Shown: one piece after another, positions 55,999-64,000 of the stretch
Numbering within the stretch: the stretch's first letter is position 1
Layout: each line of letters starts with the position of its first letter
NCBI RefSeq assembly: GCF_003259255.1
Contig: NZ_QGOL01000017.1
Location: 43,513-107,512, forward strand
DNA: 64,000 bases
Source: Algoriphagus litoralis
GTDB taxonomy: Bacteria; Bacteroidota; Bacteroidia; Cytophagales; Cyclobacteriaceae
Direction of reading: 5' to 3'
Position numbers and translations under genes: made by a program
The notes under the pieces: model-generated
Told to the model about the DNA's origin: nothing
The model's database searches: none
The model's input: only the letters and a program-made list of their open reading frames with translations

Positions 55999-56955
55999 AT
56001 GGGAATCTTTGGATTTTTCTCTAAAGAAAAAAAAGAAAGCCTCGATCAGGGTCTTCAAAAAACCAATGAGTCTATTTTCTCCAAACTAAGCAAAGCCGTA
56101 GTCGGAAAATCTCAAGTAGATGAGGAAGTATTGGACCAGCTGGAGGAAGTCCTCATCACTTCGGATGTAGGAGTCGACACCACCATCAAAGTAATCCGGA
56201 GAATTGAAGAACGGGTAGCAAGAGATAAATACCTCAATTCTTCAGAATTGGATTTGATTTTACGGGAGGAAATTGCCGCTCTTCTGGAGGAAAATAATTC
56301 ACAAGATCTTTTGGATTTTGATATCCCTGAAGGGAAAAAGCCTTACGTTATCATGGTAGTCGGTGTGAATGGCGTCGGTAAAACAACCACTATCGGCAAA
56401 CTGGCCAACTTGTTTAAAAATGCAGGTAAATCAGTTGTTTTGGGTGCAGCAGATACCTTCCGGGCAGCTGCTGTAGACCAGCTTATCTTATGGGGCAACC
56501 GTGTAGGTGTGCCTGTCGTCTCGCACGGAATGAACACTGACCCTGCCTCGGTGGCATTTGATGCGGTAAAGCAGGGTGTGGATACTGGTGCAGACATTGT
56601 CATCGTAGATACAGCAGGCCGACTCCACACCAAAGTCAACTTGATGAATGAGCTGAGCAAAATCAAACGAGTCATGCAGAAATTCATCCCCGATGCACCA
56701 CATGAGATTCTGTTGGTATTAGATGGTTCTACTGGACAAAATGCCTTTATCCAAGCCAAGGAATTTACCAAAGCAACAGAAATCTCCGCACTGGCCATCA
56801 CCAAACTAGATGGAACAGCCAAAGGCGGTGTGGTCATTGGCATCTCGGATCAGTTTAAAATCCCTGTCAAATACATTGGCGTCGGAGAAAAAATGACTGA
56901 CCTCCAGATTTTTAACCGAAAAGAATTTGTGGATTCACTCTTCAAAAAGAAATAA
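55999..56955 (+). CDS. ftsY: Signal recognition particle receptor FtsY
   Basis: 318 residues. N domain (about 1-100), G domain with GVNGVGKTTTIGKLA, DTFRAAAVDQL, VDTAGRLHTKV and TKLDGTAKGG. There is no long acidic A domain, as is usual in Bacteroidota. It docks the SRP-ribosome complex at the inner membrane. It lies after the ribosomal genes but behind a terminator, so it likely has its own promoter. Confidence 0.96.
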   Translation: MGIFGFFSKEKKESLDQGLQKTNESIFSKLSKAVVGKSQVDEEVLDQLEEVLITSDVGVDTTIKVIRRIEERVARDKYLNSSELDLILREEIAALLEENNSQDLLDFDIPEGKKPYVIMVVGVNGVGKTTTIGKLANLFKNAGKSVVLGAADTFRAAAVDQLILWGNRVGVPVVSHGMNTDPASVAFDAVKQGVDTGADIVIVDTAGRLHTKVNLMNELSKIKRVMQKFIPDAPHEILLVLDGSTGQNAFIQAKEFTKATEISALAITKLDGTAKGGVVIGISDQFKIPVKYIGVGEKMTDLQIFNRKEFVDSLFKKK

Positions 56956-56972
56956 AAAAACTACCGCATTCC

Positions 56973-57004
56973 AATGCTCCGAAAATTCGGAGCATTTTTT
57001 TTTT
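56973..57004 (+). terminator. Terminator after ftsY
   Basis: A 10-bp perfect stem (56973-56982 with 56987-56996) followed by a long T-tract. Confidence 0.88.
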
Positions 57005-57073
57005 GATAGAATGGTGAACATTCCAAATCTTTTTCCGTAATTCAAAATGATATCATTTTAACATCATATTGAA

Positions 57074-57922
57074 ATGGAAAAAATAATCAAACCAGCCTCA
57101 GGCTACATCTACCTTTTCTTAGATCTGGCTAGTATCGGTGCCTCAATTTATCTCTTCACGCAAGGGATGTTTATCGTAGGAACCATTTTGTTGTTTCTTG
57201 GGATAATTTGCTTACCGGGATTCTTTATCGTAGAACCCAACAAAGCCGTGGTCATGCTTTTGTTTGGAGAGTACAAAGGAACAGTCAAAGCGTATGGATT
57301 CTTTTGGGTCAATCCTTTCATGACCAAAAAGAAAATTTCACTTCGCGTCAGAAACTTTGAAAACAAGCCGGTCAAAGTGAATGACAAAATCGGTAATCCG
57401 GTCATGATCGGTACCATAGTCGTCTGGCAAGTTCAGGACACGTTCAAGGCAACGTTTGATGTGGAAGACTATGAAAACTTCGTCCACCTTCAGACGGATG
57501 CAGCGGTGCGAAAAATGGCTGGAAAATACCCTTACGACGACTTTGAAGCCGAAAATGCAGAAATTACGCTCAGGTCAGGTGTAGAGGAGGTGAACCACTC
57601 TTTGGAGATTGAAATTGCAGAACGACTGGAGCATGCCGGTATCAAAGTAATCGAAGCAAGGATATCTCACCTAGCTTACTCCTCTGAAATTGCCTCAGCA
57701 ATGCTTCAGCGACAGCAAGCCACAGCCATAGTAGCTGCCAGAAGGAAGATTGTGGACGGGGCTGTAGGAATGGTAGAAATGGCTCTTCATGACTTAAAAA
57801 TGAAAGACATCATCGAGTTTGACGATGAGAAAAAAGCGGTGATGGTCTCCAACCTGATGGTGGTTTTGTGCTCAGATAAAAGTGCAAGCCCTGTTCTTAA
57901 CGTAGGAACTTTAAATCAGTAA
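57074..57922 (+). CDS. SPFH-domain membrane protein
   Basis: 282 residues. Two N-terminal hydrophobic helices (about 13-30 and 32-50) are followed by an SPFH/Band-7 domain with EPNKAVVMLLFGEYKGTV and YGFFWVNPF, and a helical part with RSGVEEVNHSLEIEIAERLEHAGIKVIEARISHL. Such proteins form oligomers that organise membrane domains. It is the first of three tightly spaced genes; 3 nt to the next. The SPFH-plus-RHH combination recurs in bacteria. Confidence 0.88.
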   Translation: MEKIIKPASGYIYLFLDLASIGASIYLFTQGMFIVGTILLFLGIICLPGFFIVEPNKAVVMLLFGEYKGTVKAYGFFWVNPFMTKKKISLRVRNFENKPVKVNDKIGNPVMIGTIVVWQVQDTFKATFDVEDYENFVHLQTDAAVRKMAGKYPYDDFEAENAEITLRSGVEEVNHSLEIEIAERLEHAGIKVIEARISHLAYSSEIASAMLQRQQATAIVAARRKIVDGAVGMVEMALHDLKMKDIIEFDDEKKAVMVSNLMVVLCSDKSASPVLNVGTLNQ

Positions 57923-57925
57923 GCC

Positions 57926-58414
57926 ATGCACGGAAGGATTTTCAAAGAAGAGCAAACATACCGGGGCACCTGGGTGATGTATCTCATCTTGATGCTGGAA
58001 ATCCCCACTCTAATTTTGGTTTCTGTTTTAGTTTTGAATAGCAGCGAAGGCCAAAAGGAGGATTTCTTTGGTTTAATCTTTGTGCTTCTCATAATGGGGT
58101 TGACTTTGGGATTGATAGTAAATCTTAAGCTTTCGACCCGAATTGACGAGACTGGGATTCACTACAGGTATTTTCCTTTTTTCAAATGGAGGAAAATACC
58201 CAAAGAACAGATAAGGTCTGCAGAGGTGATTTCTTTCAGTCCACTATCCGATCATGGCGGCTGGGGAATTAAAGGCAACAGCACCACCAAAGCCTACACA
58301 ATAATTGGCGAAAAGGGTTTGCAGCTGGACATTAACGAAAAGAAAAAAATAGTGATCGGCACTCAAAAGCACCGAGAGCTAAGTGAATTTATAGAAAACT
58401 GGATGGAGGAATAA
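57926..58414 (+). CDS. Two-helix membrane protein with PH-like domain
   Basis: 162 residues. Two transmembrane helices (about 16-36 and 48-66) are followed by a cytosolic beta-rich domain (about 70-162, TRIDETGIHYRYFPFFKWRKIP), similar in outline to bacterial PH-like domains. No enzyme motif is seen. It is translated between the SPFH and RHH genes with 3-nt gaps on both sides, so the three proteins are probably co-dependent. I cannot name the family with certainty. Confidence 0.7.
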   Translation: MHGRIFKEEQTYRGTWVMYLILMLEIPTLILVSVLVLNSSEGQKEDFFGLIFVLLIMGLTLGLIVNLKLSTRIDETGIHYRYFPFFKWRKIPKEQIRSAEVISFSPLSDHGGWGIKGNSTTKAYTIIGEKGLQLDINEKKKIVIGTQKHRELSEFIENWMEE

Positions 58415-58417
58415 ATC

Positions 58418-58600
58418 ATGTCCAAGAAAAAAGCATTTGCCTTAAGACTAGATGAATCGATGATGAAGTCCATTGAAAAATGGGCTGCTGACGAATTCAG
58501 AAGTACTAACGGGCAACTGGAATGGATGATCAGAGAATCGCTGAAAAAAGCAGGAAGACTACCCAAAAGTACCACTTCGGCTGAAAGTAGTGAAGAGTGA
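58418..58600 (+). CDS. Arc-type ribbon-helix-helix protein
   Basis: 60 residues. KKAFALRLDESMMKSIEKWAADEF is a clear RHH fold of the Arc/MetJ type, with the basic start and acidic tail ending SAESSEE. It should bind DNA as a dimer. Operon position after SPFH and the membrane protein suggests autoregulation of the trio, but this is inferred. Confidence 0.8.
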   Translation: MSKKKAFALRLDESMMKSIEKWAADEFRSTNGQLEWMIRESLKKAGRLPKSTTSAESSEE

Positions 58601-58641
58601 CCCCTTGATCTCCATTTAATCAAAAATTAAAGTGTACTTCA

Positions 58642-58676
58642 AAGAGCTCTGCATAGTCGGAGCTCTTCTTTTTTAT
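58642..58676 (+). terminator. Terminator of the SPFH operon
   Basis: AAGAGCT pairs with AGCTCTT (58642-58648 with 58661-58667), then a T-rich run. Confidence 0.75.
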
Positions 58677-58706
58677 TTTAATAACTTGCAGGCCAATTCA
58701 ATATCA

Positions 58707-59471
58707 ATGAAATCTGTTATAAGTCTTGTAATTCGATACATACCCAGACCAATTCTTCAGACTGTCAGTCCTTTGGCCATGAAGGCACTTTCTCTTTTCA
58801 ATCGAGGAAATGAGGTTACCTGTCCAATATGTAATAGTCAGTACAAGAAATTCTTGCCTTATGGAAGAAAGGCAAGGGAAAATGCCCTCTGCCCAAGTTG
58901 TCTTGCTTTGGAGCGTCATAGATTAATGTGGCTGTACCTTCAGGAGAAAACCAATTTTTTCACAGGAAGTCTTAAAGTACTTCATGTAGCTCCTGAACAT
59001 TGCTTTATCGATAGATTTGAAGCGCTGCCAAACTTGGAGTACATCACTGCCGATATCGAATCCCCGCTTGCCAAAGTCAAAATGGACGTTCATTCCATAC
59101 CTTTTCCTGACAATTCCTTTGATGTGGTTTTTTGCAATCACGTTTTGGAGCATGTAGATGACGACATTCTTGCCTGTTCGGAGTTCAATCGAGTCCTAAA
59201 ATCCGGAGGTTGGGGTATTCTTCAGTCGCCTGTTTACGATCTGGAAAAAACCATTGAGGACAAAACCATCACAGATCCAGCAGAGCGGGAAAGACTCTTC
59301 GGGCAGCGTGACCACGTGCGCAAATTCGGAAAAGACTACGCCGAACGTCTCAGGAAATCAGGCCTTCAGATCGAGGAAAACACCTTCGTAAAAACACTTC
59401 CTGAAGAAAAAGTAAAGCGTTTTGCTTTGGCTCCAGATGAAATCATCTTCGTCTGTCGAAAAGGAAACTAA
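58707..59471 (+). CDS. SAM-dependent methyltransferase with CxxC...CxxC motif
   Basis: 254 residues from ATG 58707; the GTG at 58632 would add a stretch lying on the terminator. CPIC (39-42) and CPSC (62-65) suggest a small zinc-binding knuckle. SAM-binding motif I is VLHVAPE (91-97), with FDVVFCNHVLEHVDDD further along. It is a class I methyltransferase, and the substrate is unknown. It is convergent with the glycosyltransferase operon, with a 4-nt overlap of stops. Confidence 0.85.
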   Translation: MKSVISLVIRYIPRPILQTVSPLAMKALSLFNRGNEVTCPICNSQYKKFLPYGRKARENALCPSCLALERHRLMWLYLQEKTNFFTGSLKVLHVAPEHCFIDRFEALPNLEYITADIESPLAKVKMDVHSIPFPDNSFDVVFCNHVLEHVDDDILACSEFNRVLKSGGWGILQSPVYDLEKTIEDKTITDPAERERLFGQRDHVRKFGKDYAERLRKSGLQIEENTFVKTLPEEKVKRFALAPDEIIFVCRKGN

Positions 59472-60430
59472 CCTTTTAACGCCTTTTTAAAACGTTCAAA
59501 AACCAATCCTGCTCCGTAGCCACACAGCTGAACCAGGGATGTCAGCAACGATAAAACACCTACCCAGATAGATTTATACTTTTGTGTTGCTGACACCATC
59601 ACCAGGCCTCCCCAGGTCCCCAGAATCCCCAAATGGAAAATTGGAAAATAGTTGACCACGAGGATATTCAATACAATTGAAAACAAGAAAAACAGGAAGA
59701 AGGTAGGCAGCCAATGAACGAGTTTGATCGCCTCCGGGTGAAATCGAGACACATTCACTCGATTTCTACCGAATGAAAAGGCCTGTTTTGCAAATGACAG
59801 AAGGGTATTTTTGCGCTTGTGATACACAAATGCGTCCTCGACCAATTCAAGGGTAAATCCAGCCTTTTTGATCCGGATACTCCATTCGATATCTTCTCCC
59901 TGATTGGGATCTACAAATCCCCCAATCGATTCAAAAACGGCTCTGGACACGCCCATATTAAATCCACGAGCTTGATATTTTGATGGATCTTTAAGCTTAC
60001 CCCTTATTCCTCCAGTAGTCCAAAAGGAAGTCATGGCAAAGTCCATCGCTTTCTGCAAATCAGAAAAGTCAGAAGCTGCAGCATCTGGACCACCGAATGC
60101 ATCGAGCTTTCTGGAAAGTATGGCACTCTTTAAGACGGATAAATAACTCTCAGGAAGAATCACATCCGAGTCTAAAATCACGAAAAAATCACCTTTGGCC
60201 TGATCCATACCAAAATTTCGCGCAAATCCCTGTCCCTGATTCTCCTGAAAAAAATAGCGCACCGATAGTGTGGATTGAAAAGAGGAGGCGATCTGATCCG
60301 CTTTATTCACCGATCCGTCCTCGACTAAAATCACTTCAAAATCCTTAAAGGATTGATGAGAAAGACTAGCGAGAAGCTCAAAAGCCTCAGATGGTCGATT
60401 GAAAACCGGTATAATGACTGAAAAAAACAT
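59468..60430 (-). CDS. Family 2 glycosyltransferase with C-terminal membrane helices
   Basis: 320 residues. GT2 N-terminal FFSVIIPVFNRPSEAFELL, the DxD-type motif LDSDVILP and GEDIEWSIRIKKAGF (the acidic catalytic region) are visible. Two to three C-terminal transmembrane helices anchor it (about 235-310). It overlaps the upstream GT2 gene by one base (TGATG-like arrangement), so they are co-translated. The donor and acceptor are unknown. Confidence 0.88.
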   Translation of the reverse strand: MFFSVIIPVFNRPSEAFELLASLSHQSFKDFEVILVEDGSVNKADQIASSFQSTLSVRYFFQENQGQGFARNFGMDQAKGDFFVILDSDVILPESYLSVLKSAILSRKLDAFGGPDAAASDFSDLQKAMDFAMTSFWTTGGIRGKLKDPSKYQARGFNMGVSRAVFESIGGFVDPNQGEDIEWSIRIKKAGFTLELVEDAFVYHKRKNTLLSFAKQAFSFGRNRVNVSRFHPEAIKLVHWLPTFFLFFLFSIVLNILVVNYFPIFHLGILGTWGGLVMVSATQKYKSIWVGVLSLLTSLVQLCGYGAGLVFERFKKALKG

Positions 60431-61392
60431 CAGAAATCGAAATTGACTTCTTCATCAATTTTGTATTCAATTTCCTTGGACTGATTGGAAGTCATCAATT
60501 CAGCAATAAACCCTGTCACAAAAAGTTGCACACCGATAATCAGGGCAACAAGCGCCAAGAAAAATAGTGGCTGATCGACTATCTCCCGAACTTTGAGCCC
60601 ATTGCTCAGGCTATAAATCTTCTCAAAAATCAACCATACCGTAATCCCAAAACCTGACAAAAAGGAAAGTGTACCTAAAAGTCCAAAAAAGTGCATCGGT
60701 TTTTTCTTGTATCGATGGACAAAAGAAACGGTAATCAAATCCAAGAAACCATTTAGAAACCGCTCAAGTCCAAACTTGGAATATCCGTATTTGCGGGGTT
60801 GGTGCTGCACGATCTTTTCTCCGATTTTCCCAAAGCCATTCCATTTAGCCAATAATGGAATATAACGGTGCATTTCGCCATAGACCTGGATATTTTTCAC
60901 CACTTTATTGCGATAGGCTTTCAGCCCGCAATTAAAATCGTGGAGCTTGATTCCCGAAATCCAACGCGTAACTCCATTGAAAAACTTGGAAGGTATCGTT
61001 TTGGAGATGGGATCATGGCGTTCCTTTTTCCACCCAGACACGACATCCAAACCTCCATTGATGATCATCTCATACAGTCCTGGGATCTCATCAGGACTGT
61101 CTTGGAGGTCGGCATCCATTGTGATCACTACATCACCGATAGCCCTTCGAAAGCCTGCATCTAGGGCTGCGGATTTGCCAAAATTCCGAGTAAAATTCAA
61201 CCCTTTGAGGTTAGCGTTTTGACTTGAGAGTGATTGAATGACCGTCCAAGAGCGATCGGTACTTCCATCATTTATGAGAATCACCTCATAAGAAAAGCCG
61301 TGTGTATCCATCACACGGCTGATCCAATGGGTTAATTCCGGTAAGGATTCTTCCTCGTTGAAAACAGGAACAACTACGGAAATTTGAGTCAT
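60430..61392 (-). CDS. Family 2 glycosyltransferase, polyprenyl-phosphate sugar-transferase type
   Basis: 320 residues. VVVPVFNEEESLPEL begins the GT2 domain, TMDADLQDSPDEIP is the DxD metal motif, and two C-terminal transmembrane helices (about 230-300) match DPM1/ArnC-like enzymes that load sugar on undecaprenyl phosphate. Phe-Asn-Cys-Gly-Leu-Lys near 160 is typical of that branch. It is the likely partner of the GT2 downstream: one makes a lipid-linked sugar, the other uses it, which is inferred. Confidence 0.88.
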   Translation of the reverse strand: MTQISVVVPVFNEEESLPELTHWISRVMDTHGFSYEVILINDGSTDRSWTVIQSLSSQNANLKGLNFTRNFGKSAALDAGFRRAIGDVVITMDADLQDSPDEIPGLYEMIINGGLDVVSGWKKERHDPISKTIPSKFFNGVTRWISGIKLHDFNCGLKAYRNKVVKNIQVYGEMHRYIPLLAKWNGFGKIGEKIVQHQPRKYGYSKFGLERFLNGFLDLITVSFVHRYKKKPMHFFGLLGTLSFLSGFGITVWLIFEKIYSLSNGLKVREIVDQPLFFLALVALIIGVQLFVTGFIAELMTSNQSKEIEYKIDEEVNFDF

Positions 61393-61395
61393 AGG

Positions 61396-61944
61396 TTAGA
61401 AATCGAGAGACTTGTCTCTCTTTTTGAGAATAGCAGCCAAAATTAATGCAATGATGGCATAAACAATCAAACCAAAGCCAAAGCCTTTCAATTGACCTCC
61501 AAGTGTAAAACTTGAAGCCGAGCTCTTTCTGATTTCTTCAAGCTGTTCAGGGCTCAATGAATCAGGATTTGCACCAAAACTTTCCATCATTTGCAATGAA
61601 TTTTGAAAAGTTATATCTGAAAGAACTTGGGGCAAAGAAGGGTCAACAACTTGAAAAAGAAGAATTTGACCAATTAATGAGATTATCCCGGAGATCAGGA
61701 TTGCAATAAAACTAAAGTTAAAAGCGGTTCCAAAACTCATAAAACCACCCAACTCTTTTCGATATTGACCGCCAAAATAAATAATCAGACCAAAAAATAT
61801 AACCAAAGAAATCAGGAGAAACCAACCTGAGGCCAAAAGGCTAGAATCGATCAAATACGCGATATAGGTGACAGCCAAGGCGACCAATCCCATGGTTAGA
61901 CCTGGCTTAATTGCAGCTTGTAGGGGTGTTTGTTGCTCTTCCAT
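61396..61944 (-). CDS. DUF4199 membrane protein A
   Basis: 182 residues. Four hydrophobic segments (about 14-32, 35-54, 70-98, 152-172). A GGFMSFGTAFNFSFI helix and an acidic soluble loop (about 105-145) are the DUF4199 hallmarks. The family is unassigned. It lies 3 nt upstream of the GT2 gene, so it may be an accessory subunit of the sugar pathway. Confidence 0.82.
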   Translation of the reverse strand: MEEQQTPLQAAIKPGLTMGLVALAVTYIAYLIDSSLLASGWFLLISLVIFFGLIIYFGGQYRKELGGFMSFGTAFNFSFIAILISGIISLIGQILLFQVVDPSLPQVLSDITFQNSLQMMESFGANPDSLSPEQLEEIRKSSASSFTLGGQLKGFGFGLIVYAIIALILAAILKKRDKSLDF

Positions 61945-61951
61945 AAGTTAA

Positions 61952-62464
61952 TTAGTTAGGGTTTTTCCTTAAAATTATTGAAATAATAATACTAAAAAAC
62001 ATTCCAGGGATGATTTTCCATAGTCCGTCGTTTAAAGCAATGTTCCAAGGACTCAGATTCTCCATGCTTTTCTGAGTGGCCTCAAAGGAATTTTCTCCGA
62101 CTTGAGAGAGAATCATGTCTTTATTCTGAAGCAATAATTCAATCTTTTGCGTTTTGATCAGGTCAAATAACTCGGGAGAACTCAACAAGATCATCCATAT
62201 TCCAACGGTAGATAAAAGACCAATCAGAACGTAAGTCACAAAGCCTACCGTCATGCCCTCTGCAAAGGACAGGAAGCCTGAATTAGAGTAGTCTTTATAG
62301 AATTTGACGGATAGAAAAATAGAAATAGGAATAAGAATGTATCCAAAAACCAGATTAAGATTCGTGGGATCCGGGTATAAATGTGAAAGCACGTAAAATG
62401 AAACGATACTCAAAAAGCCTCCCAACAATCCAAACTTGTAAGCCGTAGCCAGGTATTTATTCAT
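61952..62464 (-). CDS. DUF4199 membrane protein B
   Basis: 170 residues. Same architecture as the neighbour (SGFLSFAEGMTVGFVTYVLIG helix, loop with SFEATQKSMENLSPW, last helix FFSIIISIIL). The two probably arose by tandem duplication. Its start overlaps the end of the dihydroorotase-like gene by 8 nt, so it is co-translated. Confidence 0.82.
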   Translation of the reverse strand: MNKYLATAYKFGLLGGFLSIVSFYVLSHLYPDPTNLNLVFGYILIPISIFLSVKFYKDYSNSGFLSFAEGMTVGFVTYVLIGLLSTVGIWMILLSSPELFDLIKTQKIELLLQNKDMILSQVGENSFEATQKSMENLSPWNIALNDGLWKIIPGMFFSIIISIILRKNPN

Positions 62465-63698
62465 CTATCTTGGTCAATTGCCCTTTTTGAACCACAAACT
62501 TCACTTTTCCCTGAAGTTCTTTACCAAACCATGGGTTGTTTGAGGAAAGAGATTTGTTGCTCTTTTCATTGTAAGTCCATTTTTCACTTGGATCAAAAAT
62601 AGTCCAGGATAAGTCAGCTACGCCCAAAATCCTAGAAGGACCTGTTGTGATTTTTTCGATCAAAAGCTCCCAACCGACTTCTGAAGCAAGCATTACCAAA
62701 GCCGGCAAGAAAGTCTGCAAACCTGCCATACCGAAAATTGCCAAGTCAAATTCCGCGAATTTAGAATCAAAATCCTGAGGCTGATGATTGGATACCAACG
62801 CATCGATCGTGCCGTCTTTTAGACCATCGAGCAGAGCCACCCGGTCTTCAAGGCCTCTAAATGGAGGCTTAACTTTAAAATTGGAATCAAAGGTCACCAA
62901 ATCAGCATCCGAAAAGAGCAATTGATAGACTGAAACATCCGCCGTCACATTCAAACCTTCTTTTTTTGCGTTTCGGATCAGATCGACCCCTTTCGCAGTA
63001 TTGACAGTTTGAAAATGTACCTTTCCACCTGTGTATCGTAGGATCTCGAGATTTCGCTGAATAGCTATGTCCTCAGCAAGATTAGGAAGTCCTTTCATTC
63101 CCAATCTGGTAGAAATATTTCCTTCGTGCATTTGACCAAAAATTGCAAGAAGAGGATCATACGCATGATCAAATAAAGTTCCGTCAAACTTCTGGAGATA
63201 CTGAAGGATTTTCATGTACCGGTCCGAATTGGAAAGCGTTTTAATCCCATCTCCAAAAAATCGAATACCGGATTGGAAATGCATATCCAGTATTTCTGTC
63301 AAATCCTCACCTTGGGCATTTTTAGTTACAGCCCCCATCACATGAAGCTGAGTCAAAAAATTCTTTGACTTATTAAGAACAAAATCAACTTCATTTTTTG
63401 TCTGAATCACAGGATCAGTATTCGGCATCACCAGTGCCTGCGAAAACCCACTTGTAGTCAAAGACTGACATAGGCTCTCTACAGTCTCTCTGTACTCTTG
63501 ACCGGGCTCCCCTAGACCACAACGCAGATCAATCCAGCCTTTTGATGCAAATAAACCCGAACAATCAAGGATCTCTTCAAATTCCGGTGTATTAGTGTCA
63601 GATACTTGATCTAATGAACCCTTATTGAGAATATAATCAGCTGGTTCAAATATCCTTCCATCCTGAATCAATCTAAGGTCTCTGAGTAATCTTGCCAT
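62457..63698 (-). CDS. Dihydroorotase-like protein lacking metal ligands
   Basis: 413 residues, whole-length amidohydrolase fold of the PyrC type I family. The usual metal motif DLHVHxRxP reads DLRCGLGEP (57-65), so both His ligands and the substrate Arg are replaced. The catalytic Asp of the S-D-H motif is Asn304 (VSNHQP). Other landmarks persist: FDHAYDP, GGKVHFQTVNT, VMPNTDP. It is probably an inactive homologue with a structural role, as known for PyrC' proteins that support aspartate carbamoyltransferase. It heads an operon with DUF4199 and GT2 genes, which is not a pyrimidine context. Confidence 0.85.
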   Translation of the reverse strand: MARLLRDLRLIQDGRIFEPADYILNKGSLDQVSDTNTPEFEEILDCSGLFASKGWIDLRCGLGEPGQEYRETVESLCQSLTTSGFSQALVMPNTDPVIQTKNEVDFVLNKSKNFLTQLHVMGAVTKNAQGEDLTEILDMHFQSGIRFFGDGIKTLSNSDRYMKILQYLQKFDGTLFDHAYDPLLAIFGQMHEGNISTRLGMKGLPNLAEDIAIQRNLEILRYTGGKVHFQTVNTAKGVDLIRNAKKEGLNVTADVSVYQLLFSDADLVTFDSNFKVKPPFRGLEDRVALLDGLKDGTIDALVSNHQPQDFDSKFAEFDLAIFGMAGLQTFLPALVMLASEVGWELLIEKITTGPSRILGVADLSWTIFDPSEKWTYNEKSNKSLSSNNPWFGKELQGKVKFVVQKGQLTKIDE

Positions 63699-64000
63699 CC
63701 ATTTGAGTTTTGCTGCAAAAGTGCAACTTTAAAGTATAAAAAGAAAAGTAGTAGGGATAATTCGAATCCATTAGAGGATAAAACCTATACTCAAACCGAG
63801 GAATGAATCTTGGGAGAAACAACAATTAATCACCCAGATGAAAGTTCTATAAAGGATATATAAGTGTTTTAATTTTGAATAATAGTAGCTAGCCAAAACC
63901 CAACTCCAAAACAATTAAAATGGATTGGGTTTATAACGACTGAACCAAACCAAAACATCGTTCCTGAACTCTTTCCCCCCCAAACGCAAAAAAGCCTCTG
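63699..64000. other. Right-edge non-coding stretch with an inverted repeat
   Basis: 302 nt, AT-rich, with no credible ORF or RNA gene. AAACCCAA (63896-63903) pairs with TTGGGTTT (63925-63932), extended by TCCA/TGGA past a bulged C; there is no T-tract, so it is not a standard terminator. Confidence 0.4.

Noticed and set aside
63896..63932. Terminator at the right edge
   Set aside because: The inverted repeat is good but no T-tract follows and there is no gene end beside it.

Overview
The window reads as chromosome of a Bacteroidota bacterium, most likely a Cyclobacteriaceae member close to Algoriphagus. This is inferred from gene content and signals, not from a search. The clues are a type IX secretion pair (PorU-type sortase and PorV), many Bacteroidota-only families (DUF4293, DUF4295, DUF4199, DUF5522), lipoproteins and SusC/BtuB-like receptors, and promoters of the Bacteroidota form TTG-N19-TAnnTTTG in place of -35/-10 boxes. 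Coding density is high, and strong stem-loop terminators follow many genes.

Layout. 1-4.7 kb: minus-strand porV-porU pair; porU runs off the left edge. 5-9.3 kb: PadR regulator with PspC membrane protein, a beta-CASP RNase-like metallo-hydrolase and a lipoprotein. 9.4-13.8 kb (minus): clpC, WbqC-like, YciO-like and NUDIX genes. 13.9-18.3 kb: mltG, thioesterase, YihY and a DUF885 metallo-enzyme. 18.3-22.5 kb: tRNA-Ser, a GreA-like factor, a Tat-exported oxidoreductase, a HbpS/GlcG protein and fabG. 22.8-30.2 kb: lpdA, an ECF sigma/anti-sigma pair, DUF2721, a GDPD lipoprotein, threonine aldolase, higBA and rarA. 30.3-31.3 kb: two tRNA-Val genes followed by a tandemly duplicated cassette of a tiny GIY-YIG nuclease and a tRNA 3'-half. 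31.4-36.7 kb: TonB receptor, M1 peptidase and a Cys/Met PLP enzyme. 36.8-43.7 kb: DUF4293, truA, ABC exporter, three envelope proteins (one with a collagen-like repeat), hemE and a MOSC protein. 43.7-51.4 kb: a possible 54-residue membrane protein, dnaK, an unusual GroES, an amtB-porin pair and hemB. 51.5-59.5 kb: OprP-like porin, HAD phosphatase, rocD, DUF5522, rpmB-rpmG-DUF4295-ftsY, an SPFH/membrane/RHH trio and a methyltransferase. 59.5-63.7 kb (minus): an operon of a dihydroorotase-like protein that has lost its metal ligands, two DUF4199 proteins and two family-2 glycosyltransferases.

Most of the window is ordinary core genome. The part that ordinary annotation does not explain is 30.49-31.33 kb. 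There an intact tRNA-Val is followed by near-identical 364-bp units, each holding a terminator, an 84-residue GIY-YIG nuclease and a tRNA-like stretch whose 3' half copies the upstream tRNA exactly. It looks like a minimal tRNA-targeting selfish element with no integrase. Other points worth a second look are the metal-site-less dihydroorotase, the cysteine cluster in RocD, a C-terminal ILEI/FAM3-like domain on the C25 peptidase, the solitary long GroES, promoter boxes that nearly touch start codons, and a sigma-factor gene whose only visible start codon lies inside a promoter box. No rRNA, CRISPR array, insertion sequence, integrase or prophage was seen.
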